This document shows positions 23,195 through 31,247 of a stretch of DNA of 39,741 nucleotides, piece after piece. The notes beneath the pieces were generated by a model that worked only from the letters and a program-made list of their open reading frames with translations, searched no databases and had not been told where the DNA came from. Every line of letters starts with the position of its first letter. Position 1 is the stretch's first letter. The position numbers and the translations under genes were made by a program. The DNA comes from a virus: the IMG/VR virus record IMGVR_UViG_3300019888_000011, positions 1 through 39,741 of that record; one strand, given 5' to 3'.

Positions 23195-26100
23195 ATGACC
23201 ACGCGGGGCAACAGCTTCGAGGGCATCGGCAACGGCGTCACCGTCACGGCCGCCAACTCGGGCGGCGTTTCCGGGGACGCGTTCGATAGCGTGACGATCC
23301 CGGCCGGCTGCACGGTGATCTCCGATAACACGCACGCGGCGCACGGCGGCCAGGCCTGCAAGCAGCAGATCGGCGGCACGGCGCTGGGCTGCGCCGTCAA
23401 CTGGCTGCTGACCGCCGCCGGCACCGTCTACTACCGGGCCTACCTGTACGTGCCCGCGTTCCCGTCAGCCACGATCCGGGTCGTGAACGTCCGCTCAGGC
23501 GCGTCGTTCGCCGCCGCCATGGCCCTGACCGCCACGGGCAAATTGCAGATGCAGGCCTCTACCGGCGGCCAGATGGCGATCACCACGGCGTCGGTGCCGA
23601 CGGGCGCCTGGTTCCGGGTCGAGGGTTTCTTCATCGCGAGCGCCACGGCCGGGCAGGCGCGGGTGAAGCTGTTCACCTCGATGGACTCCACCAGCCCGGC
23701 GGAGACCAAGACGTCGGCGGCCACGTTCAACACGCTCGCGAACTTCGACCAGACGCAGATCGGCATCGCCTCCAACGTCGCCACCACCGGTCCCTGGTGG
23801 CTGGACGACCTGGCCGTATCAACGGCCGGCTATGTCGGCCCGTTCGTCACCGGAGGCGGCGGCGGCGGCGGGACGGCAGGCAAGACCGGCGCGTTCCTGA
23901 AGTTGATCAATTTCAACGCGCTGACCGGGCAGTCCGCCACCTTCGACGGCGGCAACGGGAACTGGACGCCGGCGGGGAACTCCTCGATCGCCAACTCGGC
24001 GGTGTCACCGCATAACGGGTCCGGGGCGATGCGGCTGACGTCGCTGGGTCCATCCGCCGGGCTGATGGACGCGGCGTCCTGCACCGCCGCGAACATCACC
24101 ACCCAGGGCAAGCCGTGCACGGCGGGTGACACGATTTCCTGCTCAGCGTGGCTGAAGGCGGTCACGGTCGCGCGTAACTGCCAGGTCGGGGCCGCGTTCT
24201 ACACCGCCGCCGGGGTGCTGTGCACGGGCACGAACCCGGTCATGGTGGCGGGCGGCGCCACGAACTCCACGTCGGCGTACACGCTGGTGCAGGGGCAGGT
24301 CACCACGCCTTCGGGCGTGAGCGCGGCGTTCTGCCGCCTGCATGTGCGGGTCAACGCGACAGCGGGCACGGGCGAGCAGCATGACGTGGATGACGCCCAG
24401 CTCGGCCCGTCCACCCTGGCGCAGGCCATCACCCAGTGGACCGCGCTGTCGGCTCGCGGCCTGGACGTGCGGCGCGAGTACTTCGCCGCCGGCCAGTACG
24501 GCACCGGGGCGTTCGCGATCACCGCCGACCTGACCGCTGACGCCGCCGCCGGGCGGAAAGTCTGCCTCACCCTGAGACCGCCGTACAACCCGGTGTCGGC
24601 GACCGACCGCACGAACATGGCCACGTTCCTGGCCTCCTGCGCGGCGGCCGGGCTGGTCATGGATATCGCGTTGTGGCATGAGCCTTTTTACAGCGGCCTG
24701 TCGGCGGCGCAATATATTGCGATGGTCCAGTATTACGGGCCGACGATTCAGGCCGCCGGCTACCCGGTGGTGTTCTGCACCGCCAACTCGGCGATTAAGA
24801 ATAATGCCGAGAACACGTATTATCCCGGCGACGCCTATATTGATAAAGTCGCGACGGACTATTATGCGCAAGGGTATGTCTCCGGGGATACGCTGGACGA
24901 TGCGGCGTCGATAGCTGACGCGGCCAGCCCGCGCAAGCCCTTCGGCGTGTGGGAGCTGAACGCCTCCACTGACACCGGCTCCGGGCAGACCACGCTGCAG
25001 GGCACGAACTACTTCAATTACCTCCGGTTGTTCTTCAACGCCCGCCTGGTGGCGGGCAAGACGAACGCCGACCTGCTGATCTTCAATGCCGACAGCAACG
25101 CCGGGCAGGAAACCCCGATCACGATGCCGGGGGACTACCGGATCGCCTTGTGGCAGGCCCAGTACGACGCCGGGGCGGTCACGGTCGGCGCGGGCGGCGC
25201 GGTCGGCGCCTACCTGAACCCCAGCAAGTTCGGGGCGGGCACCACCCTGGCGCAGGCCATCACCGACTGGCAGTCGGTGACCAGCCGGCCCCTGGACGCC
25301 CGCCGGGTGTACTTCACGCCGCTGCAAATCCCCGCCGCGATCACGACCGACCTGCTGGCCGACCAGGCGGCGGGCCGCAAGGTCTGCATGTCGCTGCGGC
25401 CCGATTTCGGGCCGCCCACCACCTCGGCCGCAGCGGCGCTCGACACGTTCCTGTCGTCCTGCAAGGCCGCCGGGCTGGTGGCCGACGTGGCCTTGTATCA
25501 CGAGCCCAACCAGGGCATGAGCATGGCCCAGTTCATTGAGGCCTTCCAGTTCTATGCCCCGACGATCAAGCAGTATTACCCGCGAGTATTCTGCACGTCC
25601 AGCTATTTCGTGCAGCACGGCGGCGGCAACGCATGGTATCCCGGCGACGCGTTTGTCGATAAGATCGCGACCGACATTTACGCGTCTGAGTATGACGGCG
25701 GGATCCGGCTGGACCTGCCCGCGTCGCTGGCTGATGCCGCCACCCCGCCTAAGCCGTTCGGGATCTGGGAGTTCAACTCCTCCACCGACGCGGCGCAAGG
25801 GCAGACGCAGGCGCAGTCGGCGACGTTCTTCACCTACCTGAAGCAGTTTTTCCAGGGCCGCCTGGCGAGCGGGAAGCCGAACTGTGACCTGCTGCTGTTC
25901 AACAGCGACAGCAACCTGTCCCAGGAAACCCCGATCATCACCGCCGGCGACTACCGGGTCGGCGAGTACCAGGACCTGTACGACGGGCTGACCACCCCGC
26001 CGGTCGGGTCGCAGACCAGGCCGCTGGCCGTGGCGGTCACGCTGACCGTGACCGTCAGCGCGGGCCTGGCCGGCGGGATCCCGATCGGGCCGCCGCCGCC

Positions 26101-27373
26101 GCCGCCGGTCCTGCCGCCGGCGGCGCAGGTGCTGACAGTCGCCGACTGGTCGTTCGTGATCGGGCCGCGCCAGCCTGCGGGCGGGCACGCGCTGGCGCTG
26201 ACCGAGGCCCGGAACCGGACGGCGGTGTTCCGCTGCGATCCCGGCACCTCGCATGAGGCGTCGTTCGACATTGACGGCCGCAGCGTGCAGGCGTCCGGGT
26301 TCGCCGAGCTGATCAGCGACCTTCAGGTGATCCGCAACGGGCAGATCCTGGCGGCGCTGCGGATCGTGCCGACCGCCGACCAGCTCGATGCGATGCAGCA
26401 TGTGGTGTCGGTGACGGCGCGGGACTACCGGGAGGTGCTGCGCCGCCGGCTGGTGCTGCCGGGGGACGCGCTGACCTGGAACGGCCCGGACGTGGTCGTG
26501 AACTCCGGTGACTTCTCGGGCGGCGGCGGCGGCGGCGCGGGCCCGCCGTTCACCGACCAGGCGGTGATCGCGTGGCAGATCATCCAGGGCGTCCAGGCCC
26601 GCAACGGCGGCGACCTGGGGATCGTGCCGGGCGCCGGGCAGGCCACCGGCCACGGCCCCGACTACGCCATCGGCGTCGGCGATTTCGCCGGCGACGCGAT
26701 CGACGCCCTGGCGCAGACGGCCAACGGGTTCGACTGGGACATCACCGCTTACGGCCCGGCGGACCTGCGGCTGGACATCTGGTCGCCGTACCGGGGGTTT
26801 GACCGGGGCGTGATCCTGGAGCACGGCGGCGGCCTGGTCGCCAGGACGGGCCGCACGGTGGACCCGTCAGCGTTCGCGAACGCGTGGCTGGTGACCGGCA
26901 GCCAGGCCAGCGGCACCAGCAACACCGGGTTCATCGGCAGCGGCGGGGGCGGCGGGGGCGGCAGCGCCCCGCCGCCGAATTGGATCGTCGTGTCAGAGCC
27001 GGGACTGCCCGCTGACCCGGCGGGCCGCTGGGATCAGGTGGACGGCACGTCGCTGGCGACGTTCCCGGCGGTCAGCGCCCGCGCCTACCGGGACCTGGCC
27101 AACGGCCTGGCGGTCATCCCGTCGTATGTGATCGAGCTGTATCCCGGCAAGTGGGGCGGCCCGGGCCACATCTGGCTCGGCGACGCGGTCACGGTGCGGG
27201 TCATGTCGGGGCGGCTGCGGGTCAACGACAAGCTGCGGGTCAGCGAGATCGCGGTGACGATCGGCGAGGAAGGCCAGGAGCAGGTGACCCTGACCGTGGG
27301 CCGCGCGCCGCTGGGCCCGCACCGGCTGATCGCCAGGATGCTGCGGCGCATCCAGCACCTGGAGCTGCGGTGA
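23195..27373 (+). CDS. Tail-tip protein with LamG-like, CBM-like and two tandem glycosidase domains
   Basis: A protein of 1392 aa. Residues 1-225: concanavalin-like beta sandwich ending in WWLDDLAVST. Residues 230-400: CBM_4_9-like module ending in DVDDAQLGPS. Residues 407-665 and 683-945: two related TIM-barrel glycosidase domains, each starting TLAQAIT-W; they share HEP (E496, E770) and PFG-WE-N (E587, E859) as acid/base and nucleophile candidates, resembling GH26/GH5 enzymes. A Gly/Pro linker with PPPPPP (about 960-975) leads to residues 980-1392, a tip domain like Gp37/minor tail proteins (VVSVTARDYREVLRRR, then ALAQTANGFDWDI). Role: bind and cut host glycan during adsorption. AAAGG precedes ATG by 7 nt. 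Confidence 0.8.
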   Translation: MTTRGNSFEGIGNGVTVTAANSGGVSGDAFDSVTIPAGCTVISDNTHAAHGGQACKQQIGGTALGCAVNWLLTAAGTVYYRAYLYVPAFPSATIRVVNVRSGASFAAAMALTATGKLQMQASTGGQMAITTASVPTGAWFRVEGFFIASATAGQARVKLFTSMDSTSPAETKTSAATFNTLANFDQTQIGIASNVATTGPWWLDDLAVSTAGYVGPFVTGGGGGGGTAGKTGAFLKLINFNALTGQSATFDGGNGNWTPAGNSSIANSAVSPHNGSGAMRLTSLGPSAGLMDAASCTAANITTQGKPCTAGDTISCSAWLKAVTVARNCQVGAAFYTAAGVLCTGTNPVMVAGGATNSTSAYTLVQGQVTTPSGVSAAFCRLHVRVNATAGTGEQHDVDDAQLGPSTLAQAITQWTALSARGLDVRREYFAAGQYGTGAFAITADLTADAAAGRKVCLTLRPPYNPVSATDRTNMATFLASCAAAGLVMDIALWHEPFYSGLSAAQYIAMVQYYGPTIQAAGYPVVFCTANSAIKNNAENTYYPGDAYIDKVATDYYAQGYVSGDTLDDAASIADAASPRKPFGVWELNASTDTGSGQTTLQGTNYFNYLRLFFNARLVAGKTNADLLIFNADSNAGQETPITMPGDYRIALWQAQYDAGAVTVGAGGAVGAYLNPSKFGAGTTLAQAITDWQSVTSRPLDARRVYFTPLQIPAAITTDLLADQAAGRKVCMSLRPDFGPPTTSAAAALDTFLSSCKAAGLVADVALYHEPNQGMSMAQFIEAFQFYAPTIKQYYPRVFCTSSYFVQHGGGNAWYPGDAFVDKIATDIYASEYDGGIRLDLPASLADAATPPKPFGIWEFNSSTDAAQGQTQAQSATFFTYLKQFFQGRLASGKPNCDLLLFNSDSNLSQETPIITAGDYRVGEYQDLYDGLTTPPVGSQTRPLAVAVTLTVTVSAGLAGGIPIGPPPPPPVLPPAAQVLTVADWSFVIGPRQPAGGHALALTEARNRTAVFRCDPGTSHEASFDIDGRSVQASGFAELISDLQVIRNGQILAALRIVPTADQLDAMQHVVSVTARDYREVLRRRLVLPGDALTWNGPDVVVNSGDFSGGGGGGAGPPFTDQAVIAWQIIQGVQARNGGDLGIVPGAGQATGHGPDYAIGVGDFAGDAIDALAQTANGFDWDITAYGPADLRLDIWSPYRGFDRGVILEHGGGLVARTGRTVDPSAFANAWLVTGSQASGTSNTGFIGSGGGGGGGSAPPPNWIVVSEPGLPADPAGRWDQVDGTSLATFPAVSARAYRDLANGLAVIPSYVIELYPGKWGGPGHIWLGDAVTVRVMSGRLRVNDKLRVSEIAVTIGEEGQEQVTLTVGRAPLGPHRLIARMLRRIQHLELR

Positions 27374-27698
27374 GGCCGTCCAGGCCGGCCGGGATCACCC
27401 CGGCGTAGCCCGGGTGATCGGCCCACACGCCGGCTATCGCGATCAGCACCAGGCCGAAGGCCACCGACGACGCGGCGGCGGCCACCATGGCCGGGCTGGC
27501 CGGGTCCGGGTCGATGGCGATCTGCTCGGCTACCGTCTCGGCGTTGACGCGGACCGCTACCAGGATTTTCCGCTTGGCCTCGGCCTCGGCGAGCAGGCGG
27601 TGCCCGAGCACGGCCAGGGCGCCGCCGCCGGCGATCAGCTCCCGCGCCGCCGCCTCGTCCTCGTCCCGGCGCGCGGCGCAGAACTTCTGCAGGTCCAT
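27240..27698 (-). CDS. DUF6221-like minus-strand protein
   Basis: A 152-aa protein. Residues 1-55 (MDLQKFCAARRDEDEAAAR, then LLAEAEAKRKIL) resemble the N-terminal part of the actinobacterial DUF6221 family, which has no known function and is common in actinophages. Residues 72-92 (VAAAASSVAFGLVLIAIAGV) could be a membrane segment, which is not usual for that family. The last 45 residues overlap the 3' end of the tail-tip gene and lose the codon bias, so they are probably a poorly conserved tail. TAGGGT lies 6 nt before ATG. Confidence 0.6.
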   Translation of the reverse strand: MDLQKFCAARRDEDEAAARELIAGGGALAVLGHRLLAEAEAKRKILVAVRVNAETVAEQIAIDPDPASPAMVAAAASSVAFGLVLIAIAGVWADHPGYAGVIPAGLDGLTAAPGAGCAAASWRSAGAGPAARGPRSGSPAPGLPRRSSPRSR

Positions 27699-27704
27699 GC
27701 CGTC

Positions 27705-27710
27705 ACCCTA
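27705..27710 (-). promoter_or_regulatory. Leaderless-type -10 element for the DUF6221-like gene
   Basis: TAGGGT-GACGGC-ATG on the minus strand fits TANNNT-N6-ATG exactly. No Shine-Dalgarno sequence lies before the ATG. It is within 10 nt of the AGGAG site (27716-27720) of the + strand gene that follows. Confidence 0.45.
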
Positions 27711-27727
27711 AGAGCAGGAGAACCGCC

Positions 27728-27880
27728 GTGACCGACCAGCCGTCCCTTGTCGCCGGGTTCGCCGTGATCCCGGGGCCGGTCACCCTGTCGATCGAGGCGG
27801 CCCGCGACCGGTACTGGTGTGCGTGCCACGGCTGGCATGACCGGGCCGAGATGACCTGCGAGAGCGAGAAGCGGCCATGA
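27728..27880 (+). CDS. Small Cys/His protein
   Basis: A 50-aa protein. AGGAG at 27716-27720 stands 7 nt before GTG, and its stop overlaps the next ATG (ATGA). Residues 31-44 (WCACHGWHD, then CE) have Cys/His spacing that could bind one metal ion. It is a plausible first cistron of the lysis-proximal cluster. Function is unknown. Confidence 0.65.
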   Translation: MTDQPSLVAGFAVIPGPVTLSIEAARDRYWCACHGWHDRAEMTCESEKRP

Positions 27881-28260
27881 CCGCAGGGCTGTCCGCGCTG
27901 GTCGCGTCCTGGTGGCTGAACTCGCTGCTCGGCACGAGCTTCACCCCGCCCGCCGCGCTGTGGGGCCAGATCCACGTCGGCGACCCGGGGGCGGCCGGGA
28001 CCGCGAACCCGTCAGCGGTCACGGCCCGCAGCCAGATCACCGCGACGGCCAGCAGCTCGGGCTCGGCGCTGGTGCTGTCCAACATCCCGGCGTGGACGGA
28101 GACCGCGACCGAGAAGGCGACCCACCTGTCCGTGTGGTCGGCGGCCTCGGGCGGGAACTTCCTGTTCTCGGCCGTCGGGAACGTCTCCCAGGCGCTCAAT
28201 CCCGGCGACATTCTCCAGCTCACGTCGCTGACGGTCGCCGCCGGCCCGCAGGCCGGCTAG
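27877..28260 (+). CDS. Gp80-like small virion/tail protein
   Basis: A protein of 127 aa. The pattern (LNSLLGTSFTPPAALWGQIH at the start, then a beta-rich body with THLSVWSAASGGNFLFS and a final strand LQLTSLTV) is the one seen in a small protein family frequent near tail-fibre genes of actinophages and other siphoviruses (the group annotated as Gp80-like). The start overlaps the previous stop (ATGA). It is probably a structural or fibre-associated protein. Confidence 0.6.
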   Translation: MTAGLSALVASWWLNSLLGTSFTPPAALWGQIHVGDPGAAGTANPSAVTARSQITATASSSGSALVLSNIPAWTETATEKATHLSVWSAASGGNFLFSAVGNVSQALNPGDILQLTSLTVAAGPQAG

Positions 28261-28281
28261 CCCGATACCCGAGGAGCACTG

Positions 28282-29157
28282 ATGACGATCTTCTACCCGG
28301 ACATTTCCGGTTTCCAGGCGGGCGTGGACCTGCGCGGCGCGGTCGCGGTCGCGGCGAAGGCCACCGAGGGCAGCGGCTTCGCCAACCCGGACTACGGCCG
28401 GGCGAAGGCGAACGCGGCCACCCACGGCGTGTTCTTCACCGCCTACCATTTCCTGCTGCAGGGCGGCGGCGGCGGCCAGGCCGCGCACGCCCGCTCGGTC
28501 GCGGGCGGCGCGCCGCTGATGCTGGACGTCGAAGCCGAGGGCAGCTCACGGCCGGGTGTCGGCGACGCCGTGGAGTTCATCGACGCCTACCGCAAGGCCG
28601 GCGGCCTCACCCACCTGGTGTACCTGCCGCACTGGTACTGGCAGGCGATCGGGGAGCCGTCGCTGCGCCCGCTGGAAGCACGCGGCATGGCGCTGGTCTC
28701 CTCGGCCTACACCCTGTACACCGACCGTGATTCGGGGACCGGCTGGCAGCCCTACGGCGGGATGACCCCGCTGGTGTGGCAGTACACTGACCGGCTGCGC
28801 TTCAACGGCCGCGACGTGGACTTCAACGCGTTCCGTGGCGGCCACCCCGGCGACCAGTCCGGCGGCGCGGTCGCCGACGCCCTGGCCCAGTTCAAGACGC
28901 TGTGCGCGACCGGGAAGCTGCCCGCCGCCGGGCACCCCGGCGGCACCCCGGCGGTGCCGGCCGAGCGGCTGGCCACCGGGAAGGAGTCGCTGCGGCACGC
29001 GGTCCGCCGGGAGGGCACCACGGTGCCTAGGGCGCTGTGGCTGATGGCCAGGGCGCACGGCGACGGGCACTTCGGCCACCCGTCCCAGGCGGCCTACATC
29101 ATCGCCGGCGACTGGGACGCGATCATGCCCTGGCACATGGTGTACTGGGTCGGCTGA
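28282..29157 (+). CDS. Endolysin, GH25 lysozyme (muramidase)
   Basis: A peptidoglycan muramidase of 291 aa that releases progeny. Residues 3-200 form the GH25 barrel: YPDISGFQ (D7), AAKATEG (E29), LMLDVEAEG (D82, E84) and VWQYTD near 166 are the active-site segments. Residues 205-291 are a Pro/Gly linker and a compact C-terminal domain (LRHAVRREGTTVPRALWLM, FGHPSQAAYIIAGDWD) that could bind cell wall; I do not recognise its family. There is no signal peptide, so release needs the downstream membrane proteins. GAGGAG at 28270-28275 lies about 6 nt before ATG. Confidence 0.9.
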   Translation: MTIFYPDISGFQAGVDLRGAVAVAAKATEGSGFANPDYGRAKANAATHGVFFTAYHFLLQGGGGGQAAHARSVAGGAPLMLDVEAEGSSRPGVGDAVEFIDAYRKAGGLTHLVYLPHWYWQAIGEPSLRPLEARGMALVSSAYTLYTDRDSGTGWQPYGGMTPLVWQYTDRLRFNGRDVDFNAFRGGHPGDQSGGAVADALAQFKTLCATGKLPAAGHPGGTPAVPAERLATGKESLRHAVRREGTTVPRALWLMARAHGDGHFGHPSQAAYIIAGDWDAIMPWHMVYWVG

Positions 29158-29176
29158 TCAGCAGGGAGGCAGTGAC

Positions 29177-29557
29177 ATGGCCAAGCGGGCACCGCTCGCG
29201 CCGAAGTTCTACGGCGGGGTGTTCGGCGCGGGCTCGGGCGGCGGCGCGGCGGCGGTGGCCGTCGCGCTGATCCAGGCGGGCACGCGCCACGCCCTGGACC
29301 CGGCGGTGGTCCAGGCGATCTACTACCTGGTGCCGATCGCCGGCACTGCGGCGGGGATCTTCCTGGCGCCGCATCAGGCGCGGCCGGGCGACCCGGACGG
29401 CACGGGCGGGGATCAGGTGCGCGCCCGGCTGATGGCGCTTGAATCAGCGCTTGGGCAGGTCGCCGCCGGGCACGGCGCGGGGCTGGAGCGCCTCGTGCCG
29501 CAGCGCGCGCAGGGCGCGGGGTCGCCGGGCGGCGACCTGCCCGGGCTGCCGCTGTGA
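29177..29557 (+). CDS. Holin candidate (two membrane segments)
   Basis: A protein of 126 aa just after the endolysin gene. Two hydrophobic segments (about residues 12-33 and 43-65) are joined by a short loop with HALDP and followed by a charged, Gly-rich cytoplasmic tail. This is the class II holin layout common in actinophages. GGGAGG at 29163-29168 gives the ribosome-binding site. Confidence 0.75.
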   Translation: MAKRAPLAPKFYGGVFGAGSGGGAAAVAVALIQAGTRHALDPAVVQAIYYLVPIAGTAAGIFLAPHQARPGDPDGTGGDQVRARLMALESALGQVAAGHGAGLERLVPQRAQGAGSPGGDLPGLPL

Positions 29558-29799
29558 TGCTGATCGCGATCATCTTCGGCGCGGCGTTCATCGTGGCCGG
29601 CCTGATCGCGCTGGCGGTGTACGCGGCGGCGTGCGAGGCGCCGGGCTCGGAGTGGCGCTCGGCGGACCGGGCCTGGTACCGGTCCGGCGGCGACGTGGCG
29701 TCGGCGCTGTCACTGGACCTGCGCCGCCGCAGCGACCGGTCCGCCCGGCTGGCCAGAAGCAGGCCGCAGAACACCCCTCCCGCGCGGCCACGTAGCTGA
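29557..29799 (+). CDS. Small membrane protein, second holin or lysis accessory
   Basis: A protein of 80 aa with one N-terminal membrane segment (residues 2-26, LIAIIFGAAFIVAGLIALAV) and an Arg/Ser-rich soluble tail. ATG 29557 overlaps the holin stop (TGATG); a GTG one codon upstream is possible. Actinophage lysis cassettes often carry a second, single-pass protein after the holin. The exact job is not known. Confidence 0.65.
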   Translation: MLIAIIFGAAFIVAGLIALAVYAAACEAPGSEWRSADRAWYRSGGDVASALSLDLRRRSDRSARLARSRPQNTPPARPRS

Positions 29800-29897
29800 C
29801 GCAGCGGCGTTCACGGCCTGCCTGGTGTGATGGCACGCACCGGGAGGCCGGGGCCTCTCCGTGGCGCTCAGCACCGTGTGGGGGCACAGACAGGCGA

Positions 29898-29937
29898 AGC
29901 GGCCCCGTACCTGCTCTCCAGGTACGGGGCCGCTTTC
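29898..29937. terminator. Bidirectional terminator between convergent operons
   Basis: A 16-bp perfect stem (29898-29913 with 29919-29934, loop CTCTC) is followed on the + strand by TTC. It lies between the last + strand gene and the last minus-strand gene, so it can stop transcription from both sides. The flanks 29800-29897 and 29938-29952 hold nothing else that I can support. Confidence 0.8.
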
Positions 29938-29952
29938 AGCATGCCCGGCGGG

Positions 29953-30063
29953 CTACTGGCCGAACCGGTCGTCGTGGCCGGCGTTCGGGTTGCCCAGCGG
30001 CCAGCGGGTCAGCCCGCCGGGGGTGTCCGGGCCGTTGCACTGGCTTCCTCCTCGCGTCACCAT
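29953..30063 (-). CDS. Mini-protein at the end of the minus operon
   Basis: A 36-aa ORF. AGGAGGTG (minus strand, 30071-30078) stands 7 nt before ATG, one of the best ribosome-binding sites in the window; it overlaps the stop of the HicA-like gene. The peptide is Gly/Pro/Asn-rich with one Cys (GGLTRWPLGNPNAGHDDRFG). It is not hydrophobic. No function is recognised. The strong site and its place before the terminator support a real gene. Confidence 0.6.
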   Translation of the reverse strand: MVTRGGSQCNGPDTPGGLTRWPLGNPNAGHDDRFGQ

Positions 30064-30069
30064 TTCCCC

Positions 30070-30300
30070 TCACCTCCTCTCGCGTTCCTTGTCGCGCAGC
30101 CCGGCCGCGCGCAGCCGGGCCCGGCTGTTCAGCCAGCCACGGCGGTCAGACGGCGTGTTCTCGGTGAAGATCACCGCGCCGCCGGGTGCTTTCCACCGCC
30201 AGTGGTTGCGGCGGTTCAGGGTCACCGTCCAGCCCTGCCTGCGCGCCAGCCCGGCCAGCTCCGCGAGCGGGCCGGGCGGCCGTGCCCTGCTGCGGCTCAC
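30070..30300 (-). CDS. HicA-like protein
   Basis: A protein of 76 aa. LAELAGLARRQGWTVTLN, RRNHWRW and FTENTPSDRRGWLNSRARLR form the HicA double-stranded RNA-binding fold, with H33 at the place of the HicA catalytic His. HicA toxins cleave mRNA; in actinophages similar proteins are widespread and often stand alone. No HicB-like partner is next to it. GTG 30300 is chosen because it overlaps the preceding stop (GTGA); an ATG at 30327 is possible. Confidence 0.75.
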   Translation of the reverse strand: MSRSRARPPGPLAELAGLARRQGWTVTLNRRNHWRWKAPGGAVIFTENTPSDRRGWLNSRARLRAAGLRDKERERR

Positions 30301-30560
30301 GGCCTGGCCGCCGGGCACTGGCCGCACCGGACCCGGCGCGGGGCCGGGAGCACGTCATCACCGCTGCGGCGCTGGGTGCCGCCGCGCTGCACCTCGCGGC
30401 GCGGCAGCGGCCGGTAGCGGACTGTCCGCTCGGCTGTGTGGCCGCAGGCCAGGATCAGCGCCCACCAGCGGGCCCGCCGGGGCATGTCCGGGCCGAGGAC
30501 GCTGCCCCGGCCGCTGCGCAGGACGGCGGCGATGACGTGCTGCCACGGCCGGGCGGTCAT
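30297..30560 (-). CDS. Small zinc-ribbon protein
   Basis: A protein of 87 aa. WWALILACGHTAERTVRY followed near the end by RRVRCGQCP forms a C-GH ... C-x2-C site typical of small actinophage zinc proteins. ATG overlaps the stop of the gene upstream (ATGA). It is coupled to the HicA-like gene by a GTGA overlap. Nucleic-acid binding is possible but not shown. Confidence 0.75.
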   Translation of the reverse strand: MTARPWQHVIAAVLRSGRGSVLGPDMPRRARWWALILACGHTAERTVRYRPLPRREVQRGGTQRRSGDDVLPAPRRVRCGQCPAARP

Positions 30561-30769
30561 CGGCCCTCGCCCCTGGTCAGCTCGCGGACAGCGGCGCCCA
30601 GGCAGTAGCCCAGCCACCCGGCCCGGTCGTTCAGCTCGCCGTCCGGCCAGTACCCGCCGTCAGCGGCGGTCTTGAGCCGGGTGCCGCCCAGGCTGCGGTA
30701 GTCGTTGTCCCGCATGACCTCCAGGGCATCTGCGGGGGTAAGCCACGGCATGAGCATCGCCGCCGTCAC
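30557..30769 (-). CDS. Hypothetical small protein
   Basis: A protein of 70 aa. The core (LTPADALEVMRDNDYRSLGG to WLGYCLGAAVRELTRGEG) looks like a compact helical domain. GTG 30769 overlaps the previous stop (GTGA); ATG four codons later is an alternative start. No family was recognised. Confidence 0.65.
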   Translation of the reverse strand: MTAAMLMPWLTPADALEVMRDNDYRSLGGTRLKTAADGGYWPDGELNDRAGWLGYCLGAAVRELTRGEGR

Positions 30770-31242
30770 GGCCCGCCGCCGATCGCGGCCAGCGGGCCGG
30801 GCCCGGACACGCCGAGCAGCGCCAGCATGACGGGCTCGAACGGCTTGCCCCGCACGAACGCGCGCATAGCCGCGTCGGCGGCCCGGTCGCACCGGCCTTC
30901 GTCCAGGCAGATCCAGTTGTCGCCGGGCTCGCCGTCCCGGCTGAACGGGTCCAGCAGGGGCCGGGCCTCCCCGGCGGCGAGCACGACATGGCACAGGCAG
31001 CAGGTCCGTGGCTGGTGCCCGCGCTCGAACACCCGGGTGGCCGGCCAGGCGCCCCGGTAGCAGTCGGAGGTGACGGCTGACAGCATCAGCACGGTGTGCC
31101 ACGCGGGGCTGGTCAGCTCGGCCAGCGTGGCGGCCTGCCCGACCCGGGGCACGCGGTAGATCCGCTCGCCGCAGTGCCCGCAGATCCGCTCGCCCCGGCC
31201 GTACCGGGCCGGCTGGCGGGCAGGCGCGTATGCCGCTGTCAT
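30766..31242 (-). CDS. Multi-Cys zinc-binding hypothetical protein
   Basis: A protein of 158 aa. ICGHCGERIYRVP (residues ~19-31), CCLCHVVL near 80 and CLDEGRC near 112 are Cys pairs that could form one or two zinc sites. The middle (SPAWHTVLMLSAVTSDCYRG) is hydrophobic. ATG 31242 starts 5 nt after the upstream stop without a clear ribosome-binding site, so translation probably depends on coupling. Function unknown. Confidence 0.65.
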   Translation of the reverse strand: MTAAYAPARQPARYGRGERICGHCGERIYRVPRVGQAATLAELTSPAWHTVLMLSAVTSDCYRGAWPATRVFERGHQPRTCCLCHVVLAAGEARPLLDPFSRDGEPGDNWICLDEGRCDRAADAAMRAFVRGKPFEPVMLALLGVSGPGPLAAIGGGP

Positions 31243-31247
31243 GGCGT

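Noticed and set aside
22883-23198. + strand ORFs starting GTG 22883 or GTG 22890 after AAGGAG (22873-22878)
   Set aside because: The ribosome-binding site is good, but codon bias fades after about 35 codons and the frame runs against two minus genes. A short peptide cannot be excluded; it is not supported enough to annotate.
29821-29835. Possible + strand copy of the promoter cassette (CTGGTGTGATGG)
   Set aside because: It lacks the TANNNT hexamer and no GGAGAG site or gene follows.
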